DNA from: WLWS01 sp964639535
GTDB taxonomy: Bacteria; Pseudomonadota; Gammaproteobacteria; Eutrophobiales; Eutrophobiaceae
Assembly: GCA_964639535.1 (NCBI GenBank)
Contig: CAZXDV010000136.1
Span: 1-8,048 of the forward strand
Direction: 5' to 3'
Length of the DNA stretch: 8,048 nucleotides
Below are positions 1 through 7,827 of the stretch, piece by piece. The position numbers were made by a program, and so were the translations under genes. The notes below the pieces were generated by a model that was given only the letters and a program-made list of their open reading frames with translations, did no database searches and was not told the origin of the DNA. Every line of letters starts with the position of its first letter. Within the stretch, counting starts at the first letter, position 1.

Positions 1-55
1 TGCAATTCGGGCGCTTCTCAGGCGCGCGTATGGTATATCAAAACTGCAGGAGTGA

Positions 56-99
56 CCAATTTCGGCCTTTTCAGCACCCTGCGCACTGATACCGATTGG
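56..99. repeat. Imperfect inverted repeat with nested stem
   Basis: CCAAT (56-60) pairs with ATTGG (95-99), and CGG (63-65) pairs with CCG (92-94), leaving a two-base TT bulge. Inside, TCAG (71-74) can pair with CTGA (86-89). No T-run follows on either side, so it is not a normal intrinsic terminator. It lies inside the open frame that runs in from the left edge. It may be a structured transcript segment or chance pairing. Confidence 0.35.
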
Positions 100-244
100 C
101 TTATACAATTACCTCGAATAAAGTAAAATAAATGGGCAGCGCGGTGCTGGAAAAACGGCGTAAAAATACCAGCAAAAAGCCTTTTTACCTCAAAACCACG
201 CGAGCTGGCATCTTTATTGCTCTTTCCCTTCCAATATGAGTTAC

Positions 245-250
245 AGGGGA
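245..250 (+). promoter_or_regulatory. Ribosome binding site of the diguanylate cyclase gene
   Basis: A purine-rich AGGGGA lies 10 bases before the ATG at 261. It supports this start over the later in-frame methionines at residues 8 and 41, which have no comparable sequence upstream. Confidence 0.5.
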
Positions 251-260
251 ACAAACCAAG

Positions 261-1187
261 ATGCAGTCGACAATTCTGGATATGGCAGACTTTAAAGACA
301 TAAACGACGACCTTGAAGGGCAGAAGACACACCAGTCACTGAACTTCAGCGGTGGTCAACTGGACACAGGGAGCTCCGGCATGGAGCTGGCCAACGTGCT
401 GCAGAGTACCCTGGAGCTGGGTAAACTGCTGGAAATATTTGACAGCGAGCTTAGCGCACTGGTGTCCTACGACGGCCTTTCGTACCTGAACAAGGAAGAG
501 AATCATAGCGTTACCTACGGCGTCAAGGCCGCAAACCAGGTTTCATACCGGCTGGTCCTGATAGAGAACGATCTCGGGGAGCTGATCCTTTACCGCCGTG
601 AAAAGTTCGATGATGACGAGGTCATGCTGCTGGAAAACACCATAGCAGCCCTGGTCTATCCGCTGCGCAATGCAATCCTGTACAAGCAGGCCCTGGAAAA
701 GGCCTACCGCGACCCTCTCACGGGGGTAAATAACCGGGCGGCCCTGGACAAGGCCCTGTTCCAGGAAATCAGTCTTGCCAAGCGTCATGCTACACCGCTG
801 TCTATCATCATGCTGGATGTGGATAACTTCAAAAGTATTAATGACAATTACGGACACATTACTGGTGATGCGGTGCTCAAGCGTATAGCCGAATCCATGG
901 TTGAATGTGCCCGCGATAGTGACATCATCTATCGCTACGGCGGAGAAGAGTTCCTCATGTTACTCAGGAGCACCGACGAGGAAGGTGCCTTACTCGTTGC
1001 AGAGCGCGTTCGCAAGGCAATTGAAAACATCCTGTTCCGCTATGATGAGTTCGACATTCGCGTCACCGCCAGCCAGGGACTGGCCAGCCTACTGGTGGAA
1101 GACGACCTTAACAGCCTGCTTGGTCGATGTGACAAGGCCTTGTATTCGGCAAAAAACGAGGGCAGAAACCGCGTTATTGTTGGCTAG
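261..1187 (+). CDS. GAF-like sensor diguanylate cyclase (GGDEF domain)
   Basis: This 308-residue protein is predicted to condense two GTP into the second messenger c-di-GMP. Residues 1-40 are polar and probably disordered. Residues about 41-145 resemble a GAF-type sensor fold (YDGLSY at 70-75) ending in a helix that leads into the catalytic domain. The GGDEF domain starts at DPLTGVNNR (151-159). It has the metal-binding aspartate D186 in LDVDNFK, the guanine-contacting N194 and D203, and the active-site loop GGEEF at 227-231. An RxxD inhibitory site (R218-D221) sits exactly five residues before GGEEF, so product feedback inhibition is expected. There is no transmembrane segment or signal peptide, so it should be cytosolic. 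The ligand of the sensor region cannot be read from the sequence. Its last 14 bases overlap the end of ligA on the other strand. The domain assignment is firm; the phenotype it controls is unknown. Confidence 0.93.
   Translation: MQSTILDMADFKDINDDLEGQKTHQSLNFSGGQLDTGSSGMELANVLQSTLELGKLLEIFDSELSALVSYDGLSYLNKEENHSVTYGVKAANQVSYRLVLIENDLGELILYRREKFDDDEVMLLENTIAALVYPLRNAILYKQALEKAYRDPLTGVNNRAALDKALFQEISLAKRHATPLSIIMLDVDNFKSINDNYGHITGDAVLKRIAESMVECARDSDIIYRYGGEEFLMLLRSTDEEGALLVAERVRKAIENILFRYDEFDIRVTASQGLASLLVEDDLNSLLGRCDKALYSAKNEGRNRVIVG
1151..1173 (-). terminator. Possible intrinsic terminator of ligA, inside the facing gene
   Basis: Read on the minus strand, the bases directly after the ligA TAA can form a short GC-rich hairpin (1173-1157): CG and GG pairing with CC and CG across one mismatch, with a 7-base loop. 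Six T residues (1156-1151) follow at once. The position is right for a Rho-independent terminator, but the stem is weak (four pairs plus a mismatch). The same bases encode the last residues of the diguanylate cyclase, which limits how far they can be optimised. Confidence 0.35.
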
Positions 1188-3189
1188 ATGTCTCGAGTAA
1201 TTCCAGCAGGGCCTGCTCATCAAGCACGGTGACTCCGAGTGATTCGGCCCTGGCCAGCTTGCTTCCCGCTGCTTCTCCAGCAACAAGGTAGTCAGTATTT
1301 TTTGATACGCTGCCGCTGACTTTTGCTCCGAGCTCCTGCAGCCGCTTCTTTGCCTCGTCCCTGCTCATGCCGGACAGTGTGCCGGTGAGAACAAAGGTTT
1401 TTCCCTCAAGTGCTGTGCTTGAGCTCCCCTTACTCGCCACCGGCCATTCTATGCCGGCGCTGAGCAACTCATCGATGACGCTAATATTGTGTTCTTCGCG
1501 GAAGAAATCATGAATATTCTTTGCCACAACCGGGCCAACATCGCTTACCTCCTCCAGCTGCTCACGGCTGGCTACTCGAATACTGTCAAAGTCTGAAAAA
1601 TGCAGGCTGAGTGCGCGCGCGGTGGCCTCTCCCACCTCCCTGATTCCCAGTGCATAAAGAAACCGGTCGAGACTGGTCTGCTTGCTTGTATTGAGCGCTT
1701 TCACCAGGTTTTCCGCAGACTTCTGCCCCATGCGTTCGAGCCCTGAAACATCAGTTGCCGTGAGCTGGTACAGGTCAGAGACACGCTTGACCATGCTGGC
1801 AGAAAAAAGTTGTTCTACAAGCTTGTCCCCAAGCCCCTCTATGTCCATTGCCCGTCGCGAAGCAAAATGGATCACCGCCTGCTGAGCCTGTGCTGCACAG
1901 TAAAGGCCGGCAGGGCATCGAACAGCCGTCTCACCTTCGAGTTTTTGCGTCTTTGAGCCACAGACGGGACAGGCATCGGGCATCTTAAAAGCAATCGTGT
2001 TTTTCGGTCGCTTCTGCATTACCACTGACACCACTTCGGGAATCACATCACCGGCACGACGTATGACTACCGTGTCTCCTTCCCTTATATCCTTGCGCGC
2101 AACTTCTTCCTCGTTATGCAGTGTGGCATTGGTGACCGTGACGCCGCCTACGTAAACCGGTTCAAGACGAGCCACAGGAGTAAGGGCGCCTGTTCGCCCG
2201 ACCTGGATTTCAATCTTTTTGACCAGGGTCAGTTCTTCCTCCGGCGGGAATTTATAGGCAATAGCCCAACGTGGTGCACGTGAAACCTGTCCAAGTCGCT
2301 GCTGTTCCTCGAGGCTGTCGACCTTGAACACCACGCCATCAATTTCATAGGGAAGGCTGTTACGTCGTCTGCCGATTTCGTCATAATAGCCAAGGCATTC
2401 GTCTATTCCCTGCAATTGCCGGGTCTCTGTAGATACAGGAAAGCCCCAGTTTCTCAAGAGGGAAAGAATCGCATAGTGCGATAAGGTCCCGAAGGCGTCA
2501 TCACTTCGAGCACCAAGCCCGTGTGCGAAAAAACCAAGTGACCTTTGGGCGGTCAGCCTGGGATCCAGTTGCCTGAGACTACCAGCAGCGGTGTTTCGTG
2601 GATTTGCGAATGGCTTCTCACCGGATTTTTCCTGCCGTCGGTTAAGTGCTTCGAAGTCTGCCCGCGATATATACACTTCGCCCCTGATTTCCAGCACGTC
2701 CGGGTAATCATCTCCCACCATGGACAGGGGGATACTCTTGATAGTGCGAGCATTGAGGGTAACGTCTTCGCCCCTGCTGCCGTCTCCCCTTGTTGCGGCC
2801 TGTAACAGTCGCCCATTCTCGTAACGCAGGCTAAGAGCAACACCATCAAGCTTGGTTTCCCCGGTATAAACAATACCTGGTATACCCAGGCGCTCTTTTA
2901 TTCTCTTATCAAACGCTCGCATTTCTTCCTCGTCAAAAGCATTATCAAGCGAGAGCATGGGAATGGTATGCGTTACCGACTCAAAGGAATCCAGGGGCTT
3001 TGCGCCCACTCTTTGAGTGGGAGAGTCTGGCGTAATGAGTGCTGGATTATTCTTCTCAAGTGCGCGCAGCTCATTCATCAGGCGGTCATATTGCGCGTCC
3101 GGGACTGAAGGATCATCCAGCACGTAGTAACGATGATTATGAGCGTTAATTTCTTCCCTGAGAAAATTAATACGTTCTTCGTCTTTCAT
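1174..3189 (-). CDS. ligA: NAD-dependent DNA ligase LigA
   Basis: LigA seals 3'-OH/5'-phosphate nicks in duplex DNA using NAD+, joining Okazaki fragments and finishing repair. The 671-residue length matches the family. The Ia domain (about 1-70) has the NMN-binding residues Y21/Y22, D31, Y34 and D35. The adenylation domain carries the nucleophilic lysine K113 in KLDG, then RGDG (134-137), EIRGE (167-171), YEIDGVVFK (281-289) and AYKFPP (311-316). An OB fold follows, with GRTG at 331-334. A four-cysteine zinc finger uses C407, C410, C425 and C431. Helix-hairpin-helix repeats cover about 445-570 (ALGIREVGE at 513-521), and a BRCT domain covers about 592-668. All catalytic positions are intact. 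The ATG lies 19 bases after the zipA stop; only a weak GAG is placed as a ribosome binding site, which suggests translation within the operon. Confidence 0.98.
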   Translation of the reverse strand: MKDEERINFLREEINAHNHRYYVLDDPSVPDAQYDRLMNELRALEKNNPALITPDSPTQRVGAKPLDSFESVTHTIPMLSLDNAFDEEEMRAFDKRIKERLGIPGIVYTGETKLDGVALSLRYENGRLLQAATRGDGSRGEDVTLNARTIKSIPLSMVGDDYPDVLEIRGEVYISRADFEALNRRQEKSGEKPFANPRNTAAGSLRQLDPRLTAQRSLGFFAHGLGARSDDAFGTLSHYAILSLLRNWGFPVSTETRQLQGIDECLGYYDEIGRRRNSLPYEIDGVVFKVDSLEEQQRLGQVSRAPRWAIAYKFPPEEELTLVKKIEIQVGRTGALTPVARLEPVYVGGVTVTNATLHNEEEVARKDIREGDTVVIRRAGDVIPEVVSVVMQKRPKNTIAFKMPDACPVCGSKTQKLEGETAVRCPAGLYCAAQAQQAVIHFASRRAMDIEGLGDKLVEQLFSASMVKRVSDLYQLTATDVSGLERMGQKSAENLVKALNTSKQTSLDRFLYALGIREVGEATARALSLHFSDFDSIRVASREQLEEVSDVGPVVAKNIHDFFREEHNISVIDELLSAGIEWPVASKGSSSTALEGKTFVLTGTLSGMSRDEAKKRLQELGAKVSGSVSKNTDYLVAGEAAGSKLARAESLGVTVLDEQALLELLETSSQQ

Positions 3190-3208
3190 GATCCCGGCTC
3201 GTTATACA

Positions 3209-4009
3209 TCAGCCAAGCGACTGCCTGATGGTGTCGAGTTTCTTTTCATCGATAAGCTTGCGCGTTTCGTCACAAACATCGGCTCCAAGCATATCCGCAA
3301 GTCTCTGGGCAGTATTAAGCATCAGCTCAAATATCACCTGGGGATCGATGGGGCTGGGAAGGCAAAGAAACATTACCAGTCCCGGTGTGCTGAAAGTCGA
3401 CATAGTGCCGGGGTCAAAATTCCCGGGTTCAACCATGTTGGCGAGACTGAACAGGGGGCTTTCCATTTTCATTTGTCCGACGCCATAGTGATGAAATATT
3501 TCCATTTCACCGTGAACCATTCCAAGTTCACTCATTGCGGACAGGATTGCCTGTCCTTCAAGCGCATTTTCCCCCCTTGGAATGATATGCAAAACGATTA
3601 TTTTATCCGGCGCACGTGGTTCGACTGCTTCTCCAGTCATGGATCCCTGTTGCGAAGGATTGTTCTCCATGACAGGTGCGGCGGGCTCAGTCTCGTTTAA
3701 AGGAAAATCAGGCGGAACAGGTTCGACCGGCATGTCTTCTCCCGTCTCCGTCGCTGGCATAGCCGTAGATGCGGGGTCAAACTCCCTGTCTTCAGCAAGG
3801 GATTGGGTCAGCCCCTGTAGCGTCGCTGCATAATCGATCTCTGCTGCCGGCTGCGTTTCCACCCTGACTTCAGGAATATCATGACGTGGCAAGGGCTCGT
3901 GAACGGTTTGTTGCCTGTGTGTTTTCCTGTTTTTAAGGGTTCCCCAGGTATAAATACCAGCAATGACGAAAACTCCGAAAATCAGCAGGTATAGGCGAAG
4001 TTCACTCAT
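3209..4009 (-). CDS. zipA: Cell division protein ZipA
   Basis: ZipA anchors FtsZ filaments to the inner membrane and is part of the early divisome in Gammaproteobacteria. The 266-residue protein has the family layout. A single N-terminal transmembrane helix (about residues 5-22) has no cleavable signal and puts the N-terminus outside. A basic stretch follows (KNRKTHR at 26-32), then a long linker (about 35-133) rich in proline, glutamate and alanine. The globular C-terminal FtsZ-binding domain (about 134-264) starts at DKIIVLHIIPR and contains GMEIFHHYG-like and MVEPGNFDP segments. The N-out, C-in topology is family knowledge. A GAAGG (4024-4020) lies 10 bases before the ATG. A short GGTTT/AAACC repeat (4021-4010) covers part of it and could mildly restrain translation. 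The gene lies between smc and ligA, 86 bases after the first. Confidence 0.95.
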   Translation of the reverse strand: MSELRLYLLIFGVFVIAGIYTWGTLKNRKTHRQQTVHEPLPRHDIPEVRVETQPAAEIDYAATLQGLTQSLAEDREFDPASTAMPATETGEDMPVEPVPPDFPLNETEPAAPVMENNPSQQGSMTGEAVEPRAPDKIIVLHIIPRGENALEGQAILSAMSELGMVHGEMEIFHHYGVGQMKMESPLFSLANMVEPGNFDPGTMSTFSTPGLVMFLCLPSPIDPQVIFELMLNTAQRLADMLGADVCDETRKLIDEKKLDTIRQSLG

Positions 4010-4095
4010 GGTTTTTAAACCTTCAGCGAGGGACGGCCAGGAGCATCCCGGGGTACGCAGGTATGGCTATCGGAACGAAATATGTCGGACCAGGA

Positions 4096-7000
4096 TCAGG
4101 CAGAGGCGGCCATTTCAACGGCTTCATCGACGTCGACAGAAACTAAACGAGATACGCCGGGCTCGTACATGGTGACACCAAGAAGCTGCCTGGCGATTTC
4201 CATTGTGATCTTGTTGTGGGTGATAAAAATAAACTGAACTTCGCCAGACATTTGCTTGAGCAGCTCACTGAAGCGCGTGGTGTTGGTATCATCGAGTGGC
4301 GCATCAACCTCGTCGAGAATGCAGAAAGGGGCCGGGTTAAGTTTAAAAATTGCGAACACCAGTGCTACTGCCGTCAAGGCCTTTTCACCGCCGGACAAAA
4401 GGTGAATGGTGCTGTTTCTTTTTCCCGGGGGGCGAGCCATGATGCTCACACCCGTTTCGAGCAAATCATCCCCGGTGAGCTCCAGGTATGCGTGACCACC
4501 ACCAAAAAGCACAGGAAACATTTCCTTGAGGTTGGTATTAAGGAAGTCAAAGGTTTCCTTGAAGCGAGTTCTTGTCTCCTTGTCGATCTTGCGTATGGCT
4601 GATTCAAGGGTCTGCAGGGCCTCGTTCAGGTCCTCATCCTGCTTATCAAGGTATTCCTTGCGCTCGGAAAGCTGCTCGAATTCGTCGATTGCGGCAAGGT
4701 TGATGGGACCCAGGCGGTTGATCTTGCGTTCGACCCCTTCAAGTCGCTCCTGCCAGGCATTTTTCTCGGCAGCTTCGTCGAGCTGCTCAATCATTTCATT
4801 GACCTTGTAACCCTGTTCCTGCAGCTGCTCGGAAACCGTTTGCAGCCGCACACGGGTTTCCTGTGCATTCATCTTTGCCTCGGACAGCTGATCTTTTCGT
4901 GCCTGTACATCCTGTTCTGCGTTAACCCTCGATTGCTCGGTATCACGCAGCTTGCCCTCCTTTTCCTGCATAGCCGTTCGTTTTTCTGACAGGTCTTGCT
5001 CTGCGCTGACTTTTTCCTTCAATTTCCCGGCAAGCTCCTGCTGCATACCTGCCAGGGGTGCTTCACTGCTGGCGATAAGTTCGCGAATTTCCCTGCTACG
5101 CCCCTGCTGGTTGGACAGCTGGATCTCGCTACGCTTGATGGCCTGTTCCAGGGAAGCACGCTGGGACGATATTGATTCGAGCTGCAGGGCGATTTCATGG
5201 CTCTGCTCGTGGGTGGATTGCCACTGACCGCGGGCATTATTAAGAGAATTCTTGTGGTGATCGCGTATTTCCGTGAGGCGACTGCGTCGACCATCAAGGG
5301 CCTCCCTGTCCTGCCGGGTTTTCTCAAGATTATGGCGAATTGCTGACAGCTCAGATTCGTCGTCTTCGTGGTTAAGCGCAAGTTCGTCCAGTTCTTCCCT
5401 GATTTTCACTACCCGCTCTTCGAGCTGCTCCTGGCGGGTTCGATATTCAACATGCTGGGACTTGAGCTCCGCGAGTTTTTCTTGCTCCTGGCCCTGCATT
5501 TTCTGAACTTCCTGTAACCTGTCCTCGGTGGCAGCAAGTTTTTCCTTTAGTTCTTCATGCTCAACACGCTGTTTTTCAATCAGATCAGCGGCCTGCACCT
5601 CTTCTTCGGCAAGCGCCTGTATTTGCTGCTCCCTGGTCAGTGCGCCGCTCTCCTCTTCGCTCTGGCGATGTACTCGCAACCAGTTCAGTCCAAGCCAGTG
5701 TCCGTCCCGGGTAATAACAGATTCACCGGGAGACAGCTGTCGACGAATTTCAGCGGCGTGCTCGAGATCTTCGGCGATAAACACGCCGAGAAAGAGATGG
5801 GCGATATCCAGGTCAGAACGAACTTTTTCAGCGAGGGATAACAGGCTGCCTTTATCCTGTGCGAAGCTGGCCTCGGCAATACCGGACCCGCTAACAAAGC
5901 CAATACGACCCTGGGTAAACCCGGAAAGAAATGTACGCGGGTCGTCGATATTTTCTACGTAGATGTCCTGCAGGTGATGCCCAATCACTGTTTCAACAGC
6001 AAGTGCCCATTCCGGCTCCACGTCAATTTGCTGTATTAATCTCGGTGCATCCTCCAGTCCGCGGGATTGCAGCCAGTCCTTAACTTCCTGCTGTCCCTGG
6101 GCTTCCTCTCCCTGTAAAGCTTCAAGAGAGGATTTTTGTGCACTGAGCACCTGCTGCCGCGAACGCAAATCAGCCAGTTTTTCGGCAGCTGTATCCAGCG
6201 ATGTCCTCAGGCCTGAGACTGCGCCCTGCAACTGCCCGGCCTCGCCCTGGAGCTCGCTTACCCTGGCTTCCTGGCTGCTAACTCTTGTTCCAGCTTCCTC
6301 CGCACTGCTCGCGTAATTGCGGGTTTGCGCCTCTGCAAGTTCGGCCGTCAATTCCTCGCTGCGCTTCTGGTCCTGTTCTATGCCATTCTCCAGGTGCTCA
6401 AGACGGGTATTATCCACTTCAAGCTGGCGGTCAAAATCTGCAATGGCCTCATTAAAGGCGTCCCACTCACTTTGCCAGCTTTGCATGGCCTGCTCCGCCT
6501 GGTTCAATGCGGTATAGGCCTGGTCGCTGTCGCTTCGCGATCCGTGTAGCTGGGGTTCAAGCTGCTTCAGGTTTTCATCTAACCTGCCAAGCTCTGTTTC
6601 ATCGTGACTGTGCTGGGCAACCAGGCTTTTCTCAAGATCCAGCGACTTCTCAAGGTCGGCGTTGAGAGCCTCTATGCGTTCCTGGGTGTGATGTATTCTT
6701 TGTTCGACCTGGGAAATTTCACTGCCAAGCTCATAAAAGGCTGACTGAGCACGGTTAAAGTTATCGTTTGAACTTGCCAGCTCCTGTCTCTGGTGTTCTA
6801 TGGCAGCTTCAACCTGTCGCAGTTGCGCGATAGCCTCCTCTACCTTGGTCTGCTTCTCCCGGCACACCTCGTCTTTCTTCTTAATCTGGCCATCCAGTTC
6901 CTGCCAGTTCAACACGAGCAGCTCAGCTTTTAACTGGCGCTCCTCCTGTTTAAGTACCTGGTAACGTTCCGCCGCACGTGCCTGCCTTTTCAGGCGTTCC

Positions 7001-7614
7001 AGTTGCTTTCCAAGCTCCTCCCTGATGTCATTCAGCCGGGCAATATTATCCCGGGTATGCCTTATTCTATTCTCTGTTTCACGACGTCTTTCACGAAACT
7101 TGGAGATCCCCGCAGCTTCCTCGATGAAGGAGCGAAGTTCTTCGGGTTTTGCCTCGATAAGCCGGGAAATCATGCCCTGCTCAATAATGGAATAACTGCG
7201 CGGTCCGATACCTGTACCCAGGAAAATCGCGGTTATGTCCTTTCGGCGACAGCGACTATTGTTCAGGTAATAGTTTGAGATGCCCTCACGATTCATGGTG
7301 CGTTTAATGGAAATTTCGCTGTAGCTGGCATACTGCCCACCCAGCTTGCCTTCGGCATTCTCAAATGTGAGTTCGACCGATGCCTGTCCTACGGGCTGAC
7401 GTGAACCGGAGCCGTTAAAAATTACATCCGTTAGAGAGTCTCCTCTCAGGTGCTTGGCAGAGCTTTCACCCATGACCCAGGTTACTGCATCAATAATATT
7501 TGACTTGCCGCAGCCATTAGGCCCGACAATACCGGTCAGGTTACCTGGCACGACGAGGGTGGTGGGATCGACGAAAGATTTAAAACCAGAAAGTTTAATA
7601 TGGCGCAAACGCAT
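4096..7614 (-). CDS. smc: Chromosome partition protein Smc
   Basis: Smc is the ATPase core of the bacterial condensin that extrudes DNA loops and helps origin segregation, together with the kleisin ScpA and with ScpB, neither of which is in this window. The 1172-residue length is typical. The N-terminal head has Walker A GPNGCGKSN (31-39, K37) and a Q-loop glutamine in IIEQG (Q146). Coiled coil runs from about 175 to 510, the hinge covers about 515-645 (TVIGHHLQDIYVEN, GRIGFV), and coiled coil returns from about 655 to 1025. The C-terminal head has the ABC signature LLSGGEKAL (1072-1080), Walker B CILDEVDAPLDD (1098-1109) and the switch histidine in ITHNK (H1133). All ATPase motifs are intact. 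The ATG is fixed by the conserved MRLRHIKLSGFKSF beginning, although no Shine-Dalgarno precedes it. Use of Smc rather than MukB separates this organism from the enteric and Vibrio groups. Confidence 0.97.
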   Translation of the reverse strand: MRLRHIKLSGFKSFVDPTTLVVPGNLTGIVGPNGCGKSNIIDAVTWVMGESSAKHLRGDSLTDVIFNGSGSRQPVGQASVELTFENAEGKLGGQYASYSEISIKRTMNREGISNYYLNNSRCRRKDITAIFLGTGIGPRSYSIIEQGMISRLIEAKPEELRSFIEEAAGISKFRERRRETENRIRHTRDNIARLNDIREELGKQLERLKRQARAAERYQVLKQEERQLKAELLVLNWQELDGQIKKKDEVCREKQTKVEEAIAQLRQVEAAIEHQRQELASSNDNFNRAQSAFYELGSEISQVEQRIHHTQERIEALNADLEKSLDLEKSLVAQHSHDETELGRLDENLKQLEPQLHGSRSDSDQAYTALNQAEQAMQSWQSEWDAFNEAIADFDRQLEVDNTRLEHLENGIEQDQKRSEELTAELAEAQTRNYASSAEEAGTRVSSQEARVSELQGEAGQLQGAVSGLRTSLDTAAEKLADLRSRQQVLSAQKSSLEALQGEEAQGQQEVKDWLQSRGLEDAPRLIQQIDVEPEWALAVETVIGHHLQDIYVENIDDPRTFLSGFTQGRIGFVSGSGIAEASFAQDKGSLLSLAEKVRSDLDIAHLFLGVFIAEDLEHAAEIRRQLSPGESVITRDGHWLGLNWLRVHRQSEEESGALTREQQIQALAEEEVQAADLIEKQRVEHEELKEKLAATEDRLQEVQKMQGQEQEKLAELKSQHVEYRTRQEQLEERVVKIREELDELALNHEDDESELSAIRHNLEKTRQDREALDGRRSRLTEIRDHHKNSLNNARGQWQSTHEQSHEIALQLESISSQRASLEQAIKRSEIQLSNQQGRSREIRELIASSEAPLAGMQQELAGKLKEKVSAEQDLSEKRTAMQEKEGKLRDTEQSRVNAEQDVQARKDQLSEAKMNAQETRVRLQTVSEQLQEQGYKVNEMIEQLDEAAEKNAWQERLEGVERKINRLGPINLAAIDEFEQLSERKEYLDKQDEDLNEALQTLESAIRKIDKETRTRFKETFDFLNTNLKEMFPVLFGGGHAYLELTGDDLLETGVSIMARPPGKRNSTIHLLSGGEKALTAVALVFAIFKLNPAPFCILDEVDAPLDDTNTTRFSELLKQMSGEVQFIFITHNKITMEIARQLLGVTMYEPGVSRLVSVDVDEAVEMAASA

Positions 7615-7675
7615 GGAGGGCTACGATACCGTTAACAATAAAGACAAACAAGAGATTAGTTTTTCCAGAACATGC

Positions 7676-7704
7676 TTTACAAAAGCACGCCATCTGGCTG
7701 TTAA
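7676..7704 (-). promoter_or_regulatory. Candidate sigma70 promoter of smc-zipA-ligA
   Basis: On the minus strand, TTAACA (7704-7699, 5 of 6 matches to the -35 consensus) is followed after exactly 17 bases by TGTAAA (7681-7676, 4 of 6). Transcription would start near 7669 and leave a leader of about 55 bases before the smc ATG. A weaker pair closer to the gene is TTGTTT (7651-7646), 17 bases, TATCGT (7628-7623). It would start transcription at or within a base or two of the ATG. Confidence 0.4.
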
Positions 7705-7777
7705 TAATAAATAAAATGCTGCTATTTAAACCTGCGTCTTAACATTGAAGCGAAAAAAAATTAACTAAATTTTAAAC

Positions 7778-7806
7778 TTGCAATTGCATCGCGCAGGCAC
7801 AATATT
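7778..7806 (+). promoter_or_regulatory. Candidate sigma70 promoter of cysZ
   Basis: TTGCAA (7778-7783) and AATATT (7801-7806) are separated by 17 bases, each with 4 of 6 consensus matches, in an AT-rich divergent region. The start of transcription would be near 7813. The -35 box overlaps the perfect palindrome at 7779-7788. Confidence 0.4.
7779..7788. repeat. 10-bp perfect palindrome overlapping the cysZ -35 box
   Basis: TGCAATTGCA reads the same on both strands and overlaps the proposed -35 hexamer. A dimeric regulator bound here would block RNA polymerase. I cannot assign a regulator. A 10-bp palindrome can also arise by chance in AT-rich DNA, and flanking bases do not extend it. Confidence 0.3.
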
Positions 7807-7827
7807 AGTTTTACTTTTACGGGCTGG

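Larger units (their letters stand above)
1..260. other. Region upstream of the diguanylate cyclase gene, no recognised gene
   Basis: The plus-strand frame starting at base 1 is open from the window edge to a TAA at 124-126 (41 codons). It could be the C-terminus of an upstream gene, but I do not recognise the peptide, and its last codons (ATA, CAA, TTA, CGA, ATA) look less coding-like than the rest. A minus-strand frame across 18-332 overlaps the start of the next gene and has no family signature, so I do not call it. A weak promoter-like pair, TTGGCT (96-101), 17 bases, TAAAGT (119-124), could serve the downstream gene, with 4 of 6 matches in each box. No convincing terminator follows the TAA. 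Confidence 0.35.

Noticed and set aside
56..260. c-di-GMP riboswitch upstream of the GGDEF gene
   Set aside because: I could not find the conserved GEMM core or its tetraloop-receptor arrangement; only generic pairing is present.
18..332. 104-codon minus-strand ORF across the cyclase start
   Set aside because: It overlaps the start of a well-supported gene, has no family motif, and its composition is unlike the neighbours.
1205..1217. AGCAG-GGC-CTGCT inverted repeat after the cyclase stop, as a terminator
   Set aside because: No T-run follows. It lies in codons of the LigA BRCT domain and is explained by the protein sequence.
3188..3700. 170-codon plus-strand ORF opposite zipA
   Set aside because: It is fully antisense to the conserved ZipA domain, with no recognisable domain or ribosome binding site.
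4010..4095. Separate promoter or terminator between smc and zipA
   Set aside because: No hairpin with a T-run and no convincing -35/-10 pair was found, so co-transcription is the simpler reading.
4216..7714. Many plus-strand ORFs of 60-145 codons opposite smc
   Set aside because: They are antisense shadows of a long coiled-coil gene. Their products are low-complexity Ser/Cys/Arg-rich peptides, as expected from reading Glu/Leu/Gln codons backwards.
7701..7775. AT-rich runs in the smc-cysZ intergenic region as an origin or iteron set
   Set aside because: There are no DnaA-box clusters or ordered repeats; it reads as an ordinary divergent promoter region.
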